From Blautia glucerasea (GTDB taxonomy: Bacteria > Bacillota > Clostridia > Lachnospirales > Lachnospiraceae): a stretch of DNA of 64,000 nucleotides. The stretch covers positions 86,357 to 150,356 of the forward strand of contig NZ_JAAITU010000003.1 in assembly GCF_013304385.1 (NCBI RefSeq), in the 5' to 3' direction. The translations under genes and the position numbers were made by a program. Shown here piece by piece: positions 1-9,158 of this stretch; position 1 is the stretch's first letter; each line of letters begins with the position of its first letter. A model generated the notes under the pieces. That model had not been told where the DNA came from. It saw only the letters and a list, made by a program, of their open reading frames with translations, and did no database searches.

Positions 1-2
1 TG

Positions 3-305
3 GGTGCCTGGTTTATGGCTGTATTGATCGTTGCATCCCTTCTGAATTTTGTTATTTATTTTCTGGGAACGCGGGATCTTCAACGTTATAATCCTAAAGA
101 GGTTCACAGACGCAACGAATTTCGCCGTGCTATGGAGCCAAAGAGCCGTACCGGGCAGAATGGTGCCATTACAAAGCATAAATGTGCCATCTGCGGCAGA
201 ACTGAGCAGGATGATCCAAATCTGGAATTTCGTTTCTGTTCCAAATGCAATGGCAATTATGAATACTGTCAGGATCATTTGTTTACCCATACACATGTGA
301 AATGA
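3..305 (+). CDS. C-terminal part of a membrane protein with a zinc-ribbon tail (rhomboid-like candidate)
   Basis: The reading frame is open to the left edge, so this is the 3' end of a longer gene. It begins in a hydrophobic membrane segment (about 20 residues, ending YFLGTRD), followed by a basic linker. It ends in a small Cys-rich module with two CxxC pairs (CAIC and CSKC) plus later Cys and His residues, which looks like a zinc ribbon facing the cytoplasm. Multi-spanning membrane proteins, including rhomboid-type proteases, carry such tails in Clostridia, but the catalytic part lies outside the window, so that name is only a guess. pyk follows 51 bp downstream in the same direction. Confidence 0.5.
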   Translation, partial: GAWFMAVLIVASLLNFVIYFLGTRDLQRYNPKEVHRRNEFRRAMEPKSRTGQNGAITKHKCAICGRTEQDDPNLEFRFCSKCNGNYEYCQDHLFTHTHVK

Positions 306-356
306 CAGGGACACTTTTTACAACAGCATTGCGTTTTACTTAGAGGGAGAATTGTC

Positions 357-1790
357 ATGAAGAGAACAAAGATCATTTGTACGCTTGGTCCAGCCAGCAG
401 CAGCCGGGAGATTATGAGGGAAATGATCCTGACTGGAATGGATATTGCCAGATTTAACTTTTCACATGGGGACCATGAGGAACATAAGGGCAGAGTGGAA
501 CTGGTCAAGTCTTTGCGGGAAGAACTGGATGTGCCGGTAGCCATGCTCCTGGATACAAAAGGACCTGAGATCCGTACAAAGCTTCTAAAAGATGGCAGGA
601 AAGTTACGTTAACTTCAGGAAGTCAGTTTATTCTTTCAGTCGGAGATTTTGAAGGTGATGAGCACAAGGTGGCGATCACTTATGAAGAGTTATACAAGGA
701 TGTGAAGCCAGGCGGTAAGATCCTGATCGATGACGGACTGATCGGTTTGGAGATCGAGAAGATCGAAGGAAAAGATATTATTTGCCGTGTCTTAAATGGT
801 GGTGAACTGGGAGAACGAAAGGGAGTGAATGTTCCTTACGTAAAGGTGAATCTTCCGGGGATCACAGAACAGGATAAAAAGGATATTCTTTTCGGGATTG
901 AACAGGGATTTGACTATGTGGCAGCTTCTTTTGTGCGTAATGCACAGGTGATCCGTGATATCCGTAAGCTTCTTGATGAGAATGGCGGAAGCGATATCGG
1001 CATCATTGCCAAGATAGAGAATGCAGAGGGTGTGGATAATATTGATTCCATTATCCAGGAGGCAGATGGCATTATGGTGGCCAGGGGAGATCTAGGCGTG
1101 GAGATACCTGCCAGCCAGGTTCCCCATATCCAGAAAAGCATTATCCAGAAGTGTAATGAGAATTATGCCCTTGTGATCACTGCCACACAGATGCTGGATT
1201 CTATGATCCGTAATCCCAGACCTACCAGGGCTGAGGTGGCAGATGTGGCAAATGCTATTTATGACGGCACAGATGCGATCATGCTGTCCGGTGAGACTGC
1301 AGCAGGTAAATATCCGGTACGGGCAGTGAAGATGATGGTGGAGATTGCTGAGACTACAGAGCCACATCTTAATAACACCCTTCACAGAAAAGACAGGAAC
1401 ATGTTCAGACAAGGCTTTGTTTCAAGCGCAGTAGGACTTGCTGCAGTACAGGCTGCAAGGGATCTGAAGGCAGCTGCTGTTGTAACGCCTACCATGACCG
1501 GAAAGACTGCACTTTTGATTTCCAACTACCGCCCGGAGGTTCCTATTTATGCCATTACACCTAACGAGCGTGTTCAGCACAAGCTGCAGCTTGCATGGGG
1601 AGTCTGTCCTCTGAAGGGATATCATAAGGATTCAACAGAGCATATCATTTCCCAGGCCATGAATGTTGTTAAAGCAAAGGAACACGTTAAGAAAGGAGAT
1701 CTTCTTGTATTTACAGCAGGAGACCCTGCAACAAACATGACTACAGAGGGTGCAGTGACAAATATGATGCACATCATTGAGACAAAATAG
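357..1790 (+). CDS. pyk: Pyruvate kinase
   Basis: Pyruvate kinase converts phosphoenolpyruvate and ADP to pyruvate and ATP, the last step of glycolysis, in the cytoplasm. The 477-residue protein starts with the typical RTKIICTLGPAS strand. It has the active-site segment IIAKIENAEGVDNI near residue 217 (the Lys is catalytic and the Glu binds Mg), then VARGDLGVEIP and MLSGETAAGKYP. Its length matches the short family form: it lacks the extra C-terminal PEP-utiliser-like domain of Bacillus enzymes. The ATG follows an AGAGGGAG ribosome site. The PLP decarboxylase begins 23 bp after the stop, so the two are probably co-transcribed. Confidence 0.97.
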   Translation: MKRTKIICTLGPASSSREIMREMILTGMDIARFNFSHGDHEEHKGRVELVKSLREELDVPVAMLLDTKGPEIRTKLLKDGRKVTLTSGSQFILSVGDFEGDEHKVAITYEELYKDVKPGGKILIDDGLIGLEIEKIEGKDIICRVLNGGELGERKGVNVPYVKVNLPGITEQDKKDILFGIEQGFDYVAASFVRNAQVIRDIRKLLDENGGSDIGIIAKIENAEGVDNIDSIIQEADGIMVARGDLGVEIPASQVPHIQKSIIQKCNENYALVITATQMLDSMIRNPRPTRAEVADVANAIYDGTDAIMLSGETAAGKYPVRAVKMMVEIAETTEPHLNNTLHRKDRNMFRQGFVSSAVGLAAVQAARDLKAAAVVTPTMTGKTALLISNYRPEVPIYAITPNERVQHKLQLAWGVCPLKGYHKDSTEHIISQAMNVVKAKEHVKKGDLLVFTAGDPATNMTTEGAVTNMMHIIETK

Positions 1791-1813
1791 CCAGGCATAA
1801 GGAGAAGATTATT

Positions 1814-3100
1814 ATGAAGAAAAAACCGTTTGTTACCCTTGAAAAGCTGCAGGAGATCACTGCAAAATATCCTACTCCTTTTCATCTTTATGATGAAAAA
1901 GGGATCCGTGATAATGCAAAAGCTTTAAAGGAAGCATTTGCGTGGAACAAAGGATTTAAGGAGTTTTTTGCAGTAAAAGCTACGCCCAATCCATATCTGA
2001 TCAAGATCCTTCAGGAATATGGCTGTGGATGTGACTGTTCTTCCATGACAGAACTGATGCTTTCAAAGGCCATTGGATGTAAGGAAGGAGACATTATGTT
2101 TTCTTCTAATGATACGCCGGAGAAGGAGTTTAAATATGCGGATGAGATCGGCGGTATCATCAATCTGGATGATATTACCCACATTGAAAGTGTGGAGCGT
2201 GCAGTTGGCAGTATTCCAAAGACCATCAGCTGCCGTTACAACCCAGGTGGTGTATTTAAGATCAGCAATGATATTATGGACAACCCGGGTGATGCAAAGT
2301 ATGGAATGACTACGGAGCAGATCTTCCAGGCTTTCCGTATCCTGAAAGAAAAAGGTGCAGAGAATTTTGGTATCCATGCATTCCTTGCAAGTAATACTGT
2401 TACCAATGAATATTATCCGATGCTGGCAAAAGTAATGTTTGAGCTGGCTGTAAAGCTTCAGAAAGAAACAGGTGCGCATGTGAAGTTTATCAACCTGTCC
2501 GGTGGTATTGGCATTCCTTACCGTCCGGAGCAGACCCCCAACGACATCAAGGTGATCGGAGAGGGGGTACGCAAAGTTTATGAAGAAGTGCTGATACCGG
2601 CTGGTATGGGAGATGTGGCTATTTACACAGAACTTGGCCGTTTTATGATGGGTCCCTATGGCTGTCTGGTAACAAAAGCTATTCATGAGAAGCATACCCA
2701 CAAGGAGTATATTGGTGTGGATGCGTGTGCAGTCAACCTGATGCGTCCTGCAATGTATGGGGCATATCACCATATTACTGTTATGGGAAAAGAGGATGCG
2801 CCCTGCGATCATATGTATGATATTACCGGTTCTCTTTGTGAAAATAATGATAAATTTGCTATTGACCGTTATCTTCCGGAGATTTCTAAGGGAGATCTGT
2901 TGGTGATCCACGACACAGGCGCTCATGGCTTTTCCATGGGATACAATTATAACGGAAAGCTGAAGTCTTCCGAGATTCTTCTGAAAGAAGACGGATCCTT
3001 TGAGATGATCCGCAGGGCAGAAACACCAAAGGATTATTTTGCAACTTTTGACTGCTTTCCGATTTATGAAAAGCTTTTGGAAGATGCAGATAAATTCTGA
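1814..3100 (+). CDS. lysA: Diaminopimelate decarboxylase-like PLP enzyme
   Basis: A fold-III PLP decarboxylase of 428 residues. Diaminopimelate decarboxylase makes L-lysine from meso-diaminopimelate. The PLP lysine is in FFAVKATPNP (about Lys55), followed by the Cys-Ser segment GCGCDCSSMTEL, the glycine loop NLSGGIGIPYRP, TELGRFMMGPYG near the phosphate site, and the C-terminal IHDTGAHGFSMGYNYN. Some details differ from textbook LysA: TELGR replaces EPGR, and HDTGAH is seen where DAGAY is usual. A related decarboxylase such as a carboxynorspermidine type is therefore possible, though LysA is favoured. Its stop codon directly abuts a 42-nt mobile-looking repeat at 3101. Confidence 0.8.
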   Translation: MKKKPFVTLEKLQEITAKYPTPFHLYDEKGIRDNAKALKEAFAWNKGFKEFFAVKATPNPYLIKILQEYGCGCDCSSMTELMLSKAIGCKEGDIMFSSNDTPEKEFKYADEIGGIINLDDITHIESVERAVGSIPKTISCRYNPGGVFKISNDIMDNPGDAKYGMTTEQIFQAFRILKEKGAENFGIHAFLASNTVTNEYYPMLAKVMFELAVKLQKETGAHVKFINLSGGIGIPYRPEQTPNDIKVIGEGVRKVYEEVLIPAGMGDVAIYTELGRFMMGPYGCLVTKAIHEKHTHKEYIGVDACAVNLMRPAMYGAYHHITVMGKEDAPCDHMYDITGSLCENNDKFAIDRYLPEISKGDLLVIHDTGAHGFSMGYNYNGKLKSSEILLKEDGSFEMIRRAETPKDYFATFDCFPIYEKLLEDADKF

Positions 3101-3142
3101 AAATTCAAGTCGAGCAGCCGCGAGACTTGGCGCGTGATTCTG
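3101..3142 (-). repeat. 42-nt fragment of the structured RNA element
   Basis: These 42 bases are identical to 16395-16436. On the minus strand they form the 3' end of the longer element there: the 3' arm of the helix with the bulged A, plus the terminal AAGTC/GACTT hairpin. The rest of the element is missing here. The copy begins at the first base after the lysA stop and points antisense into lysA. Confidence 0.85.
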
Positions 3143-3144
3143 AA

Positions 3145-3243
3145 TCTATCATAAAATAGCAGCATAAGATATTTCAGTATCCATCATAAAGGGTTCATAA
3201 AAATATTTCAGTATCTATCATAAAAGGCTTGCATAAGCGAGCC
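3145..3243. repeat. Three degenerate 34-35 bp tandem units
   Basis: Units start at 3145, 3180 and 3214. Each opens with TCTATCATAAA or TCCATCATAAA, and the first two close with ATATTTCAGTA. The last unit merges into the terminator hairpin. No coding potential is visible. Confidence 0.7.
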
Positions 3244-3247
3244 TTTT
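3222..3247 (+). terminator. Rho-independent terminator after lysA
   Basis: An AAAAGGCTTGC arm, an ATAA loop and a GCGAGCCTTTT arm form an 11-bp stem (one G-T pair) ending in T residues, 120 bp after lysA and before tRNA-Leu. Confidence 0.7.
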
Positions 3248-3273
3248 GTGATAAGATAACTTTTGTTTCAAGC

Positions 3274-3356
3274 GCCGGCATGTCGGAATGGCAGACGAGG
3301 CAGACTCAAAATCTGTTGTAGGCAACTACGTGTGGGTTCAAGTCCCACTGCCGGCA
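3274..3356 (+). tRNA. tRNA-Leu (anticodon CAA)
   Basis: The acceptor stem GCCGGCA (3274-3280) pairs with TGCCGGC (3349-3355), with discriminator A at 3356 and no encoded CCA. The anticodon loop CTCAAAA gives anticodon CAA. A variable arm (TTGTAGGCAACTACG region) marks a class II leucine tRNA. The T-arm is GTGGG-TTCAAGT-CCCAC. A terminator hairpin follows directly. Confidence 0.93.
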
Positions 3357-3363
3357 CTTTTTC

Positions 3364-3391
3364 AAGCTCTGAGAGATCAGGGCTTTTTTTT
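3364..3391 (+). terminator. Terminator of tRNA-Leu
   Basis: AAGCTCTGA, a GAGA loop and TCAGGGCTT form a 9-bp stem (one wobble) running into a T8 tract, 8 bp after the tRNA. Confidence 0.8.
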
Positions 3392-3589
3392 ATGCAATAC
3401 GAAATCACTTTGCAATGTTTCTGTTACGCAAAAAACGTTCCCCGAGGATGGGATTTTGACCAAGTTGCTGTGAACGGAGTGAACAGTAACTTTAATTCTA
3501 AAAAGTTTATGAAATATGATCCGGGTCTGTTGATATTCAGAATAAATAGTGATAGCATCAGGTATACAACACAAAACGGAGGAAAAAGC

Positions 3590-5443
3590 ATGAGTCTGAA
3601 TGATAAAAAGCCAGGCAAACGTCCATTATATGTATATACACTGGCAGCAGTGGTTGTGATCCTGGTTCTGAACATGTTGGTACTTCCCATGATCCAGGGG
3701 AGAAGTGTGGAGAAGACCGATTATACCACCTTCCTGAAGAATGTGGATAGTGGCAATGTTACTAAGGCTGAGATACAGGACAGCTATATTTATTATGTGG
3801 TAGAGAAAGATGACACCAAGACGGTGTGCAGGACAGTGCGGATGGAGGATCCCCAGCTGGTAGACCGTTTATATGAGGCCGGTACTAGCATGGAAGTGGT
3901 AGAGCCCCAGAAGCCATCCATACTTCTGAACCTGCTGGCAGGTTATCTGATCCCGATCCTGATCTTTGTACTTCTGGGCAGATGGATCAGCAAGAAGATG
4001 ATGAATTCTATGGGAAATGGAGGCCCTGGGGGGATGATGTCCTTTGGTAAAAGCAATGCCAAGGTATATGTGAAGTCCACCAATGGGATCAAGTTCTCAG
4101 ATGTAGCCGGTGAGGATGAGGCAAAGGAGCTTCTTACAGAGATCGTGGATTATCTTCATAATCCTCGCAAATATGCAGATATTGGTGCATCCATGCCGAA
4201 AGGAGCGCTTCTTGTAGGCCCTCCGGGTACTGGTAAGACTCTTCTTGCTAAAGCAGTGGCAGGGGAGGCTGAGGTTCCTTTCTTTTCCATTTCAGGCTCT
4301 GAGTTTGTAGAGATGTTTGTTGGTATGGGAGCTGCCAAGGTAAGGGATCTGTTTAAGCAGGCCAATGAAAAAGCCCCCTGTATTGTATTTATTGATGAGA
4401 TCGACACCATTGGTAAGAAGCGTGATGGAGCAGGTTTCTCAGGAGGCAATGATGAGCGTGAGCAGACACTGAATCAGCTTCTTACAGAGATGGACGGATT
4501 TGATGGATCTAAGGGCGTAGTGATCCTTGCAGCTACCAACCGTCCGGATTCCCTGGATCCGGCACTTTTAAGGCCGGGACGCTTTGACCGGAGGATCCCG
4601 GTAGAACTTCCAGATCTTCAGGGCCGGGAAGAGATCCTGAAGGTACATGCAAAGAAGATCAAGATTTCTGATTCTGTGCGGTTTGATGAGATTGCCAAGG
4701 CAGCAGCTGGTGCATCAGGAGCAGAGCTTGCCAATATTGTGAATGAGGCAGCTTTACGTGCAGTACGCGATGGCAGGAGATTTGCCACTCAGGCAGATTT
4801 TGAAGAAAGTATTGAGGTAGTTATTGCAGGATATCAGAAGAAGAACCGGGTTCTTTCTAACAAGGAGAAGCTGATCGTTTCCTATCATGAGATTGGTCAT
4901 GCCCTGGTAGCTGCCAGACAGACAGATTCTGCACCTGTACACAAGATCACTATTATTCCACGCACTTCCGGGGCATTAGGATACACCATGCAGGTGGATG
5001 AAAAGGAGCATTATCTTATGTCCAAGGAAGAACTGGAGAATAAGATTGCTACTTTTACAGGAGGACGTGCAGCAGAAGAGCTGATCTTCCATAGCATTAC
5101 CACCGGAGCTTCTAATGATATAGAGCAGGCGACCAAGATTGCCAGGGCAATGATCACCCGGTATGGTATGAGTGATGATTTTGACATGGTTGCCATGGAA
5201 AGCATGAGCAATCAGTATCTGGGCGGAGATTCAAGTCTTACCTGTTCCTTTGAGACCCAGACCCTTCTGGACAAAAAGGTTGTTGAGCTGGTACGCAGAC
5301 AACATGAGAAAGCAACCAGAATTCTTACTGAGAATATTGACAAGCTTCACGAATTGGCCAAATTCCTGTATGAGCAGGAGACGATTACAGGAGAAGAGTT
5401 TATGAAAATCCTGAATGGGCCATCTGTATCTGTAGGGGCATAA
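3590..5443 (+). CDS. ftsH: ATP-dependent zinc metalloprotease FtsH
   Basis: A membrane-anchored AAA+ protease that degrades misfolded and regulatory membrane or cytosolic proteins as a hexamer. The 617 residues hold two membrane segments (about 14-35 and 118-138) around a small external domain. The AAA domain has Walker A GPPGTGKT (about 209-216), Walker [10 protein letters not shown] and the RPGRFDRRI arginine-finger region. The M41 protease domain has the zinc motif HEIGH (about 432-436) and the distal Asp in [12 protein letters not shown]. The frame is open further upstream through the tRNA, but the ATG at 3590 follows ACGGAGGAAA and gives the normal N-terminus. A strong terminator follows. 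Confidence 0.95.
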   Translation: MSLNDKKPGKRPLYVYTLAAVVVILVLNMLVLPMIQGRSVEKTDYTTFLKNVDSGNVTKAEIQDSYIYYVVEKDDTKTVCRTVRMEDPQLVDRLYEAGTSMEVVEPQKPSILLNLLAGYLIPILIFVLLGRWISKKMMNSMGNGGPGGMMSFGKSNAKVYVKSTNGIKFSDVAGEDEAKELLTEIVDYLHNPRKYADIGASMPKGALLVGPPGTGKTLLAKAVAGEAEVPFFSISGSEFVEMFVGMGAAKVRDLFKQANEKAPCIVFIDEIDTIGKKRDGAGFSGGNDEREQTLNQLLTEMDGFDGSKGVVILAATNRPDSLDPALLRPGRFDRRIPVELPDLQGREEILKVHAKKIKISDSVRFDEIAKAAAGASGAELANIVNEAALRAVRDGRRFATQADFEESIEVVIAGYQKKNRVLSNKEKLIVSYHEIGHALVAARQTDSAPVHKITIIPRTSGALGYTMQVDEKEHYLMSKEELENKIATFTGGRAAEELIFHSITTGASNDIEQATKIARAMITRYGMSDDFDMVAMESMSNQYLGGDSSLTCSFETQTLLDKKVVELVRRQHEKATRILTENIDKLHELAKFLYEQETITGEEFMKILNGPSVSVGA

Positions 5444-5456
5444 TATACCACGCTAA

Positions 5457-5510
5457 AGAGGGACTGACACACAGATTTTTGATCTGCGGGAGTCGGTCCC
5501 TTGTTTTTTT
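5457..5510 (+). terminator. Terminator after ftsH
   Basis: AGGGACTGAC (from about 5458) pairs with GTCGGTCCCT (to about 5501) around a loop that itself contains CAGAT/ATCTG. A TTGTTTTTTT tail follows. Confidence 0.85.
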
Positions 5511-5563
5511 ACGGATTATCCGTTATAATACCTCTGATATAGGGCTGAAAGGAGACTGGCATT

Positions 5564-5902
5564 ATGGACTGCAGCACTGCGGAAAGTATGGTGAATCGTT
5601 ATATTGACCATACATTAAGTGTAAATGAATTAGAGAGCTTTCTGGAACATGTAGAGGAGTGCTCTTCCTGCTATGATGAACTGGAAACCTATTTTATTGT
5701 CCATAAGGCGATGGAGCAGCTGGATGAAAACGGAAAAGACCAGATTCTGGATTTTCGGGAGTTGCTTGAAGAGGATATTCGTAAAAGCAGAAGATATATC
5801 CTGAAAAAGAAGTTTTTCAGGACTGTTTTTGGCGTAGTGATCTGTATTCTTGCGGCAGGGCTGGCAGGATTTCTGTTTTATGCAGTCACGCAGCTATTGT
5901 AG
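5564..5902 (+). CDS. Small zinc-finger membrane protein, anti-sigma-like (zf-HC2 type)
   Basis: 112 residues. The N-terminal half carries the pattern HVEECSSC (His, then CxxC, about residues 29-36) with Cys3 nearby, which resembles the zinc-binding anti-sigma fold of the zf-HC2 group. A basic stretch KSRRYILKKKF is followed by one membrane helix (about 88-110) ending near the C-terminus. Family members usually hold an ECF sigma factor at the membrane, but no sigma factor gene is adjacent. The regulatory role is therefore inferred from fold resemblance only. It sits 16 bp before polA and is probably co-transcribed with it. Confidence 0.65.
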   Translation: MDCSTAESMVNRYIDHTLSVNELESFLEHVEECSSCYDELETYFIVHKAMEQLDENGKDQILDFRELLEEDIRKSRRYILKKKFFRTVFGVVICILAAGLAGFLFYAVTQLL

Positions 5903-5918
5903 GAAAGGAGACAGACAG

Positions 5919-8558
5919 ATGAGTGAAAAAATATTGCTGATAGATGGGCACAGTATTCTGAACAGGGCATTTTACGGTCTTCCGGATCTGACCAATTCAG
6001 AAGGGCTGCATACAGGAGCTGTCTATGGTTTCCTGAATATTATTTTAAAAATCCTGGAAGAAGAGAAGCCAAAGTATCTGACGGTAGCATTTGACCTGCA
6101 TGCACCTACCTTTCGGCATAAGATATATGAAGCATATAAAGGCACACGTAAGCCTATGCCGCAGGAATTGCGGGAACAGGTTCCGCTGATCAAAGAGATG
6201 CTGCAGGCAATGGGCGTGGAGATCGTGTCCAAAGAAGGATATGAAGCAGATGATCTGTTAGGAACTCTTGCAAGACAAAGTGAAGCAAAGGGTATGGATG
6301 TAACTATTCTGTCCGGTGACAGGGACCTGCTTCAGCTGGCAACCGAAAAAGTGATGATCCGCCTTCCTAAGACTGTACGTGGCAAGACTACCATAGAGGA
6401 TTATCATGCACAGCAGGTAATAGAAAAGTATCAGGTAACACCTGCACAGATCATTGAACTGAAAGCATTAATGGGAGATTCTGCAGACAATATCCCAGGG
6501 ATTCCTGGCGTGGGTGAAAAGACTGCCACTAAGCTGATCGTTGAATACGGTTCCATTGAGAATGCTTATCAGCATGTGGAAGAAATCAAGCCAAATAAGG
6601 CCAGAGAATCCCTGCGGGAGCATTATAACCTGGCTCAGTTGTCAAAAACACTTGCAACCATTAATACAGAAAGTCCAGTGGATTTCTCCTATGAAAAAGC
6701 CAGACTGGGCGATCTGTATACAAAAGAAGCATTTGCCCTTTGCAAAAGGCTTGATTTTAAGAATCTGTTGGCCAGGTTTGATCAGACAATGTCCCAGGAG
6801 CTTACAGAAGTAAAAGAATTTTTTACCTGTGAGGATCTGTCCGGATGTGAAGCCCTTTTTGAAAAAGCAGGGAAGCAAAAGGTTGTAGGAACAGCTCTTT
6901 TATCTGACAAGGAAGAGGTTTACGGACTGGGACTTGCCATCACTGAGCAGGAGATATATTATATTCCAGTGGCCAATTTTATTACAGGCCCCTATTTATG
7001 CGGAAAGATCGCAGATCTTGCGTTAAATACCAGGATCTGCGCCATAGATATAAAAACAATGTTGAAGCATGTGAACCTGGAAGAAGAACACCAGGTTTTT
7101 GATGCAGGTGTGGCAGCTTACCTTCTGAATCCATTGAAATCCACCTACACTTGCGAGGATCTGGCGAGGGAGTATGAAGGAGGGAAGATAATACCCTCCA
7201 GGGAAGAACTTCTTGGAAAGGCATCCTTTAGAAAGGCCTGGGAGGAGGGCCAGGAAGGGCTGTCCTCCTATGCCTGCTATACAGCAGAAACTGTGCTTTC
7301 CTGCATGGAACCCTTAAAGCAGGCATTGGAAGAAACAGGAATGTGGAAGGTATATACCCAGATCGAGCTGCCTCTTATTTTTACTCTTGATTCCATGGAG
7401 AAAACAGGAATTCAGGTAAAGGGAGAGGAACTAAAGGCTTATGGGGACAGACTGGCAGTCAGGATCCATGAACTGGAACAGGCTATTTACCAGCAGGCAG
7501 GAGAAGAATTCAATATTAATTCACCAAAACAGCTGGGAGTGGTCCTTTTCGAGAAAATGGAGATCAAAGGCGGAAAGAAGACCAAAACCGGTTATTCCAC
7601 AGCTGCAGATGTGTTGGAGAAGCTGGCCCAGCAGCAGCCCATTATTAAAGATATCCTGGAATACAGGCAGCTGGCAAAACTGAAGTCTACATATGCAGAT
7701 GGTCTTGCCGGTATGATCGATAAGGATGGCAGGATCCATTCTACCTTTAACCAGACCATTACTGCAACCGGCAGGATCAGCAGCACAGAGCCTAATCTTC
7801 AGAACATCCCGGTACGTATGGAACTTGGGCGATTGATCCGTAAGGTTTTTGTACCTGAAGATGGCTGCGTTTTTCTTGATGCAGATTATTCCCAGATCGA
7901 GCTTCGTGTTCTGGCACATATGTCCGGGGATCAGACCCTGATCCAGGCATATCAGCAGGCTCAGGATATTCACAGGCTGACAGCGTCCCAGGTGTTTCAT
8001 GTACCTTTTGATCAGGTAACACCTCTTCAGCGAAGAAATGCAAAGGCAGTGAATTTTGGTATTGTTTACGGTATCAGCTCCTTTGGACTGAGCCAGGACT
8101 TAAGTATTACCAGAAAAGAAGCAGCAGATTATATTCAAAAATATTTTGAGACTTATCCAAAGATCAAGGAGTTTCTGGATGATCTGGTGGAGACTGCCAG
8201 GGAGAAAGGCTATGCCAGTACCATGTATGGCAGACGGCGTCCTGTACCGGAATTAAAGTCCAGTAATTTTATGCAGCGTTCTTTTGGAGAAAGGGTGGCT
8301 ATGAATTCACCTATCCAGGGAACTGCTGCAGATATTATTAAGATTGCCATGAATCGGGTATACAAACGCCTGAAATCAGAAGGCAAAAAATCCAGGCTTG
8401 TTCTGCAGGTGCATGACGAGCTTCTGATCGAGACAAGGAAAGAAGAACTTACGCAGGTAGCCAGGATCCTGGAAGAAGAGATGAAAGGTGCAGCTAGCCT
8501 TCAGGTAGAATTGGAAGTGGATATGCATGAAGGAAGCAGCTGGTACGAGGCAAAATAA
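5919..8558 (+). CDS. polA: DNA polymerase I
   Basis: DNA polymerase I fills gaps and removes RNA primers during repair and lagging-strand maturation. It has 879 residues from the ATG at 5919, chosen over an upstream in-frame start because GGAAAGGAG lies just before it. Residues 1-290 are the 5'-3' exonuclease (DGHSILNRAFYG, GDRDLLQL, and the helix-hairpin-helix GIPGVGEKTA). The middle domain looks like the 3'-5' exonuclease fold, but I see no intact DEDD residues, so proofreading is probably lost. The polymerase domain has motif A DADYSQIELR, motif B RRNAKAVNFGIVYG and motif C LQVHDELLIE. coaE starts at the base after the stop. Confidence 0.96.
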   Translation: MSEKILLIDGHSILNRAFYGLPDLTNSEGLHTGAVYGFLNIILKILEEEKPKYLTVAFDLHAPTFRHKIYEAYKGTRKPMPQELREQVPLIKEMLQAMGVEIVSKEGYEADDLLGTLARQSEAKGMDVTILSGDRDLLQLATEKVMIRLPKTVRGKTTIEDYHAQQVIEKYQVTPAQIIELKALMGDSADNIPGIPGVGEKTATKLIVEYGSIENAYQHVEEIKPNKARESLREHYNLAQLSKTLATINTESPVDFSYEKARLGDLYTKEAFALCKRLDFKNLLARFDQTMSQELTEVKEFFTCEDLSGCEALFEKAGKQKVVGTALLSDKEEVYGLGLAITEQEIYYIPVANFITGPYLCGKIADLALNTRICAIDIKTMLKHVNLEEEHQVFDAGVAAYLLNPLKSTYTCEDLAREYEGGKIIPSREELLGKASFRKAWEEGQEGLSSYACYTAETVLSCMEPLKQALEETGMWKVYTQIELPLIFTLDSMEKTGIQVKGEELKAYGDRLAVRIHELEQAIYQQAGEEFNINSPKQLGVVLFEKMEIKGGKKTKTGYSTAADVLEKLAQQQPIIKDILEYRQLAKLKSTYADGLAGMIDKDGRIHSTFNQTITATGRISSTEPNLQNIPVRMELGRLIRKVFVPEDGCVFLDADYSQIELRVLAHMSGDQTLIQAYQQAQDIHRLTASQVFHVPFDQVTPLQRRNAKAVNFGIVYGISSFGLSQDLSITRKEAADYIQKYFETYPKIKEFLDDLVETAREKGYASTMYGRRRPVPELKSSNFMQRSFGERVAMNSPIQGTAADIIKIAMNRVYKRLKSEGKKSRLVLQVHDELLIETRKEELTQVARILEEEMKGAASLQVELEVDMHEGSSWYEAK

Positions 8559-9158
8559 ATGAGGATAATCGGGATCACAGGAGGGGTAGGTGCAGGAAAA
8601 AGCACTGTACTTGCTTTTCTGGAAAAAGAATACGGTGCAGCCGTCATACAGGCAGATCAGGTGGGCCATCTGGTAATGGAACCAGGAGAAGAATGTTATG
8701 ATGATGTAATAGGTATTTTCGGAAAAGAAATCATAAAAGAGGATAAAACTATTGACCGAAAGAGGGTATCGGATGTAGTATTTGAACAGCCGCACCTTCT
8801 GAAAATGCTGGAGTCTGTAATCCATCCGGCAGTAAAACGGTACATTTGCCGCAGGATACGGGAACTTCAGGAAAGTGGATGCAGGCTTTGTGTGGTGGAG
8901 GCAGCCCTTCTTCTGGAAGAACATTATCAGGATTTTTGTGATCAGGTCTGGTATATCCATACAGATCCACAGATTCGGATTCGTCGTCTGGAAGAAAGCA
9001 GAGGTTATACAAGGGAAAAAGCGGAAGGGATCATTGCCAGCCAGGCAACTGAGGAGTATTTTCGTGCCCATACAGATTATGTGATTGAAAATAATAATGA
9101 TCTGGAAAGAACTTATGCCCAGATCAGGGAGAGGATAGAGAAACATGCGGTTTTGTAG
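8559..9158 (+). CDS. coaE: Dephospho-CoA kinase
   Basis: Phosphorylates dephospho-CoA at the 3'-hydroxyl, the last step of coenzyme A synthesis. The 199 residues open with the P-loop GITGGVGAGKST (about 4-15). QADQVGHLV and the Asp-Arg region AVIQADQ follow, then VVEAALLLEEH and the lid segment RIRRLEESRG typical of CoaE. The ATG follows the polA stop without a gap, and the 3' end overlaps the metallo-hydrolase gene by 14 bp, so the three genes look translationally coupled. Confidence 0.93.
   Translation: MRIIGITGGVGAGKSTVLAFLEKEYGAAVIQADQVGHLVMEPGEECYDDVIGIFGKEIIKEDKTIDRKRVSDVVFEQPHLLKMLESVIHPAVKRYICRRIRELQESGCRLCVVEAALLLEEHYQDFCDQVWYIHTDPQIRIRRLEESRGYTREKAEGIIASQATEEYFRAHTDYVIENNNDLERTYAQIRERIEKHAVL

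Noticed and set aside
2063..2926. 287-residue minus-strand ORF inside lysA
   Set aside because: It is the antisense shadow of a well-supported gene, with composition rich in His/Cys/Ile and no ribosome site.
3263..3589. In-frame N-terminal extension of ftsH
   Set aside because: It runs through tRNA-Leu and its terminator and lacks a ribosome site. The ATG at 3590 has one and gives the normal FtsH start.
8376..9146. 256-residue minus-strand ORF over polA-coaE
   Set aside because: Antisense shadow rich in Phe and Cys with no family resemblance.
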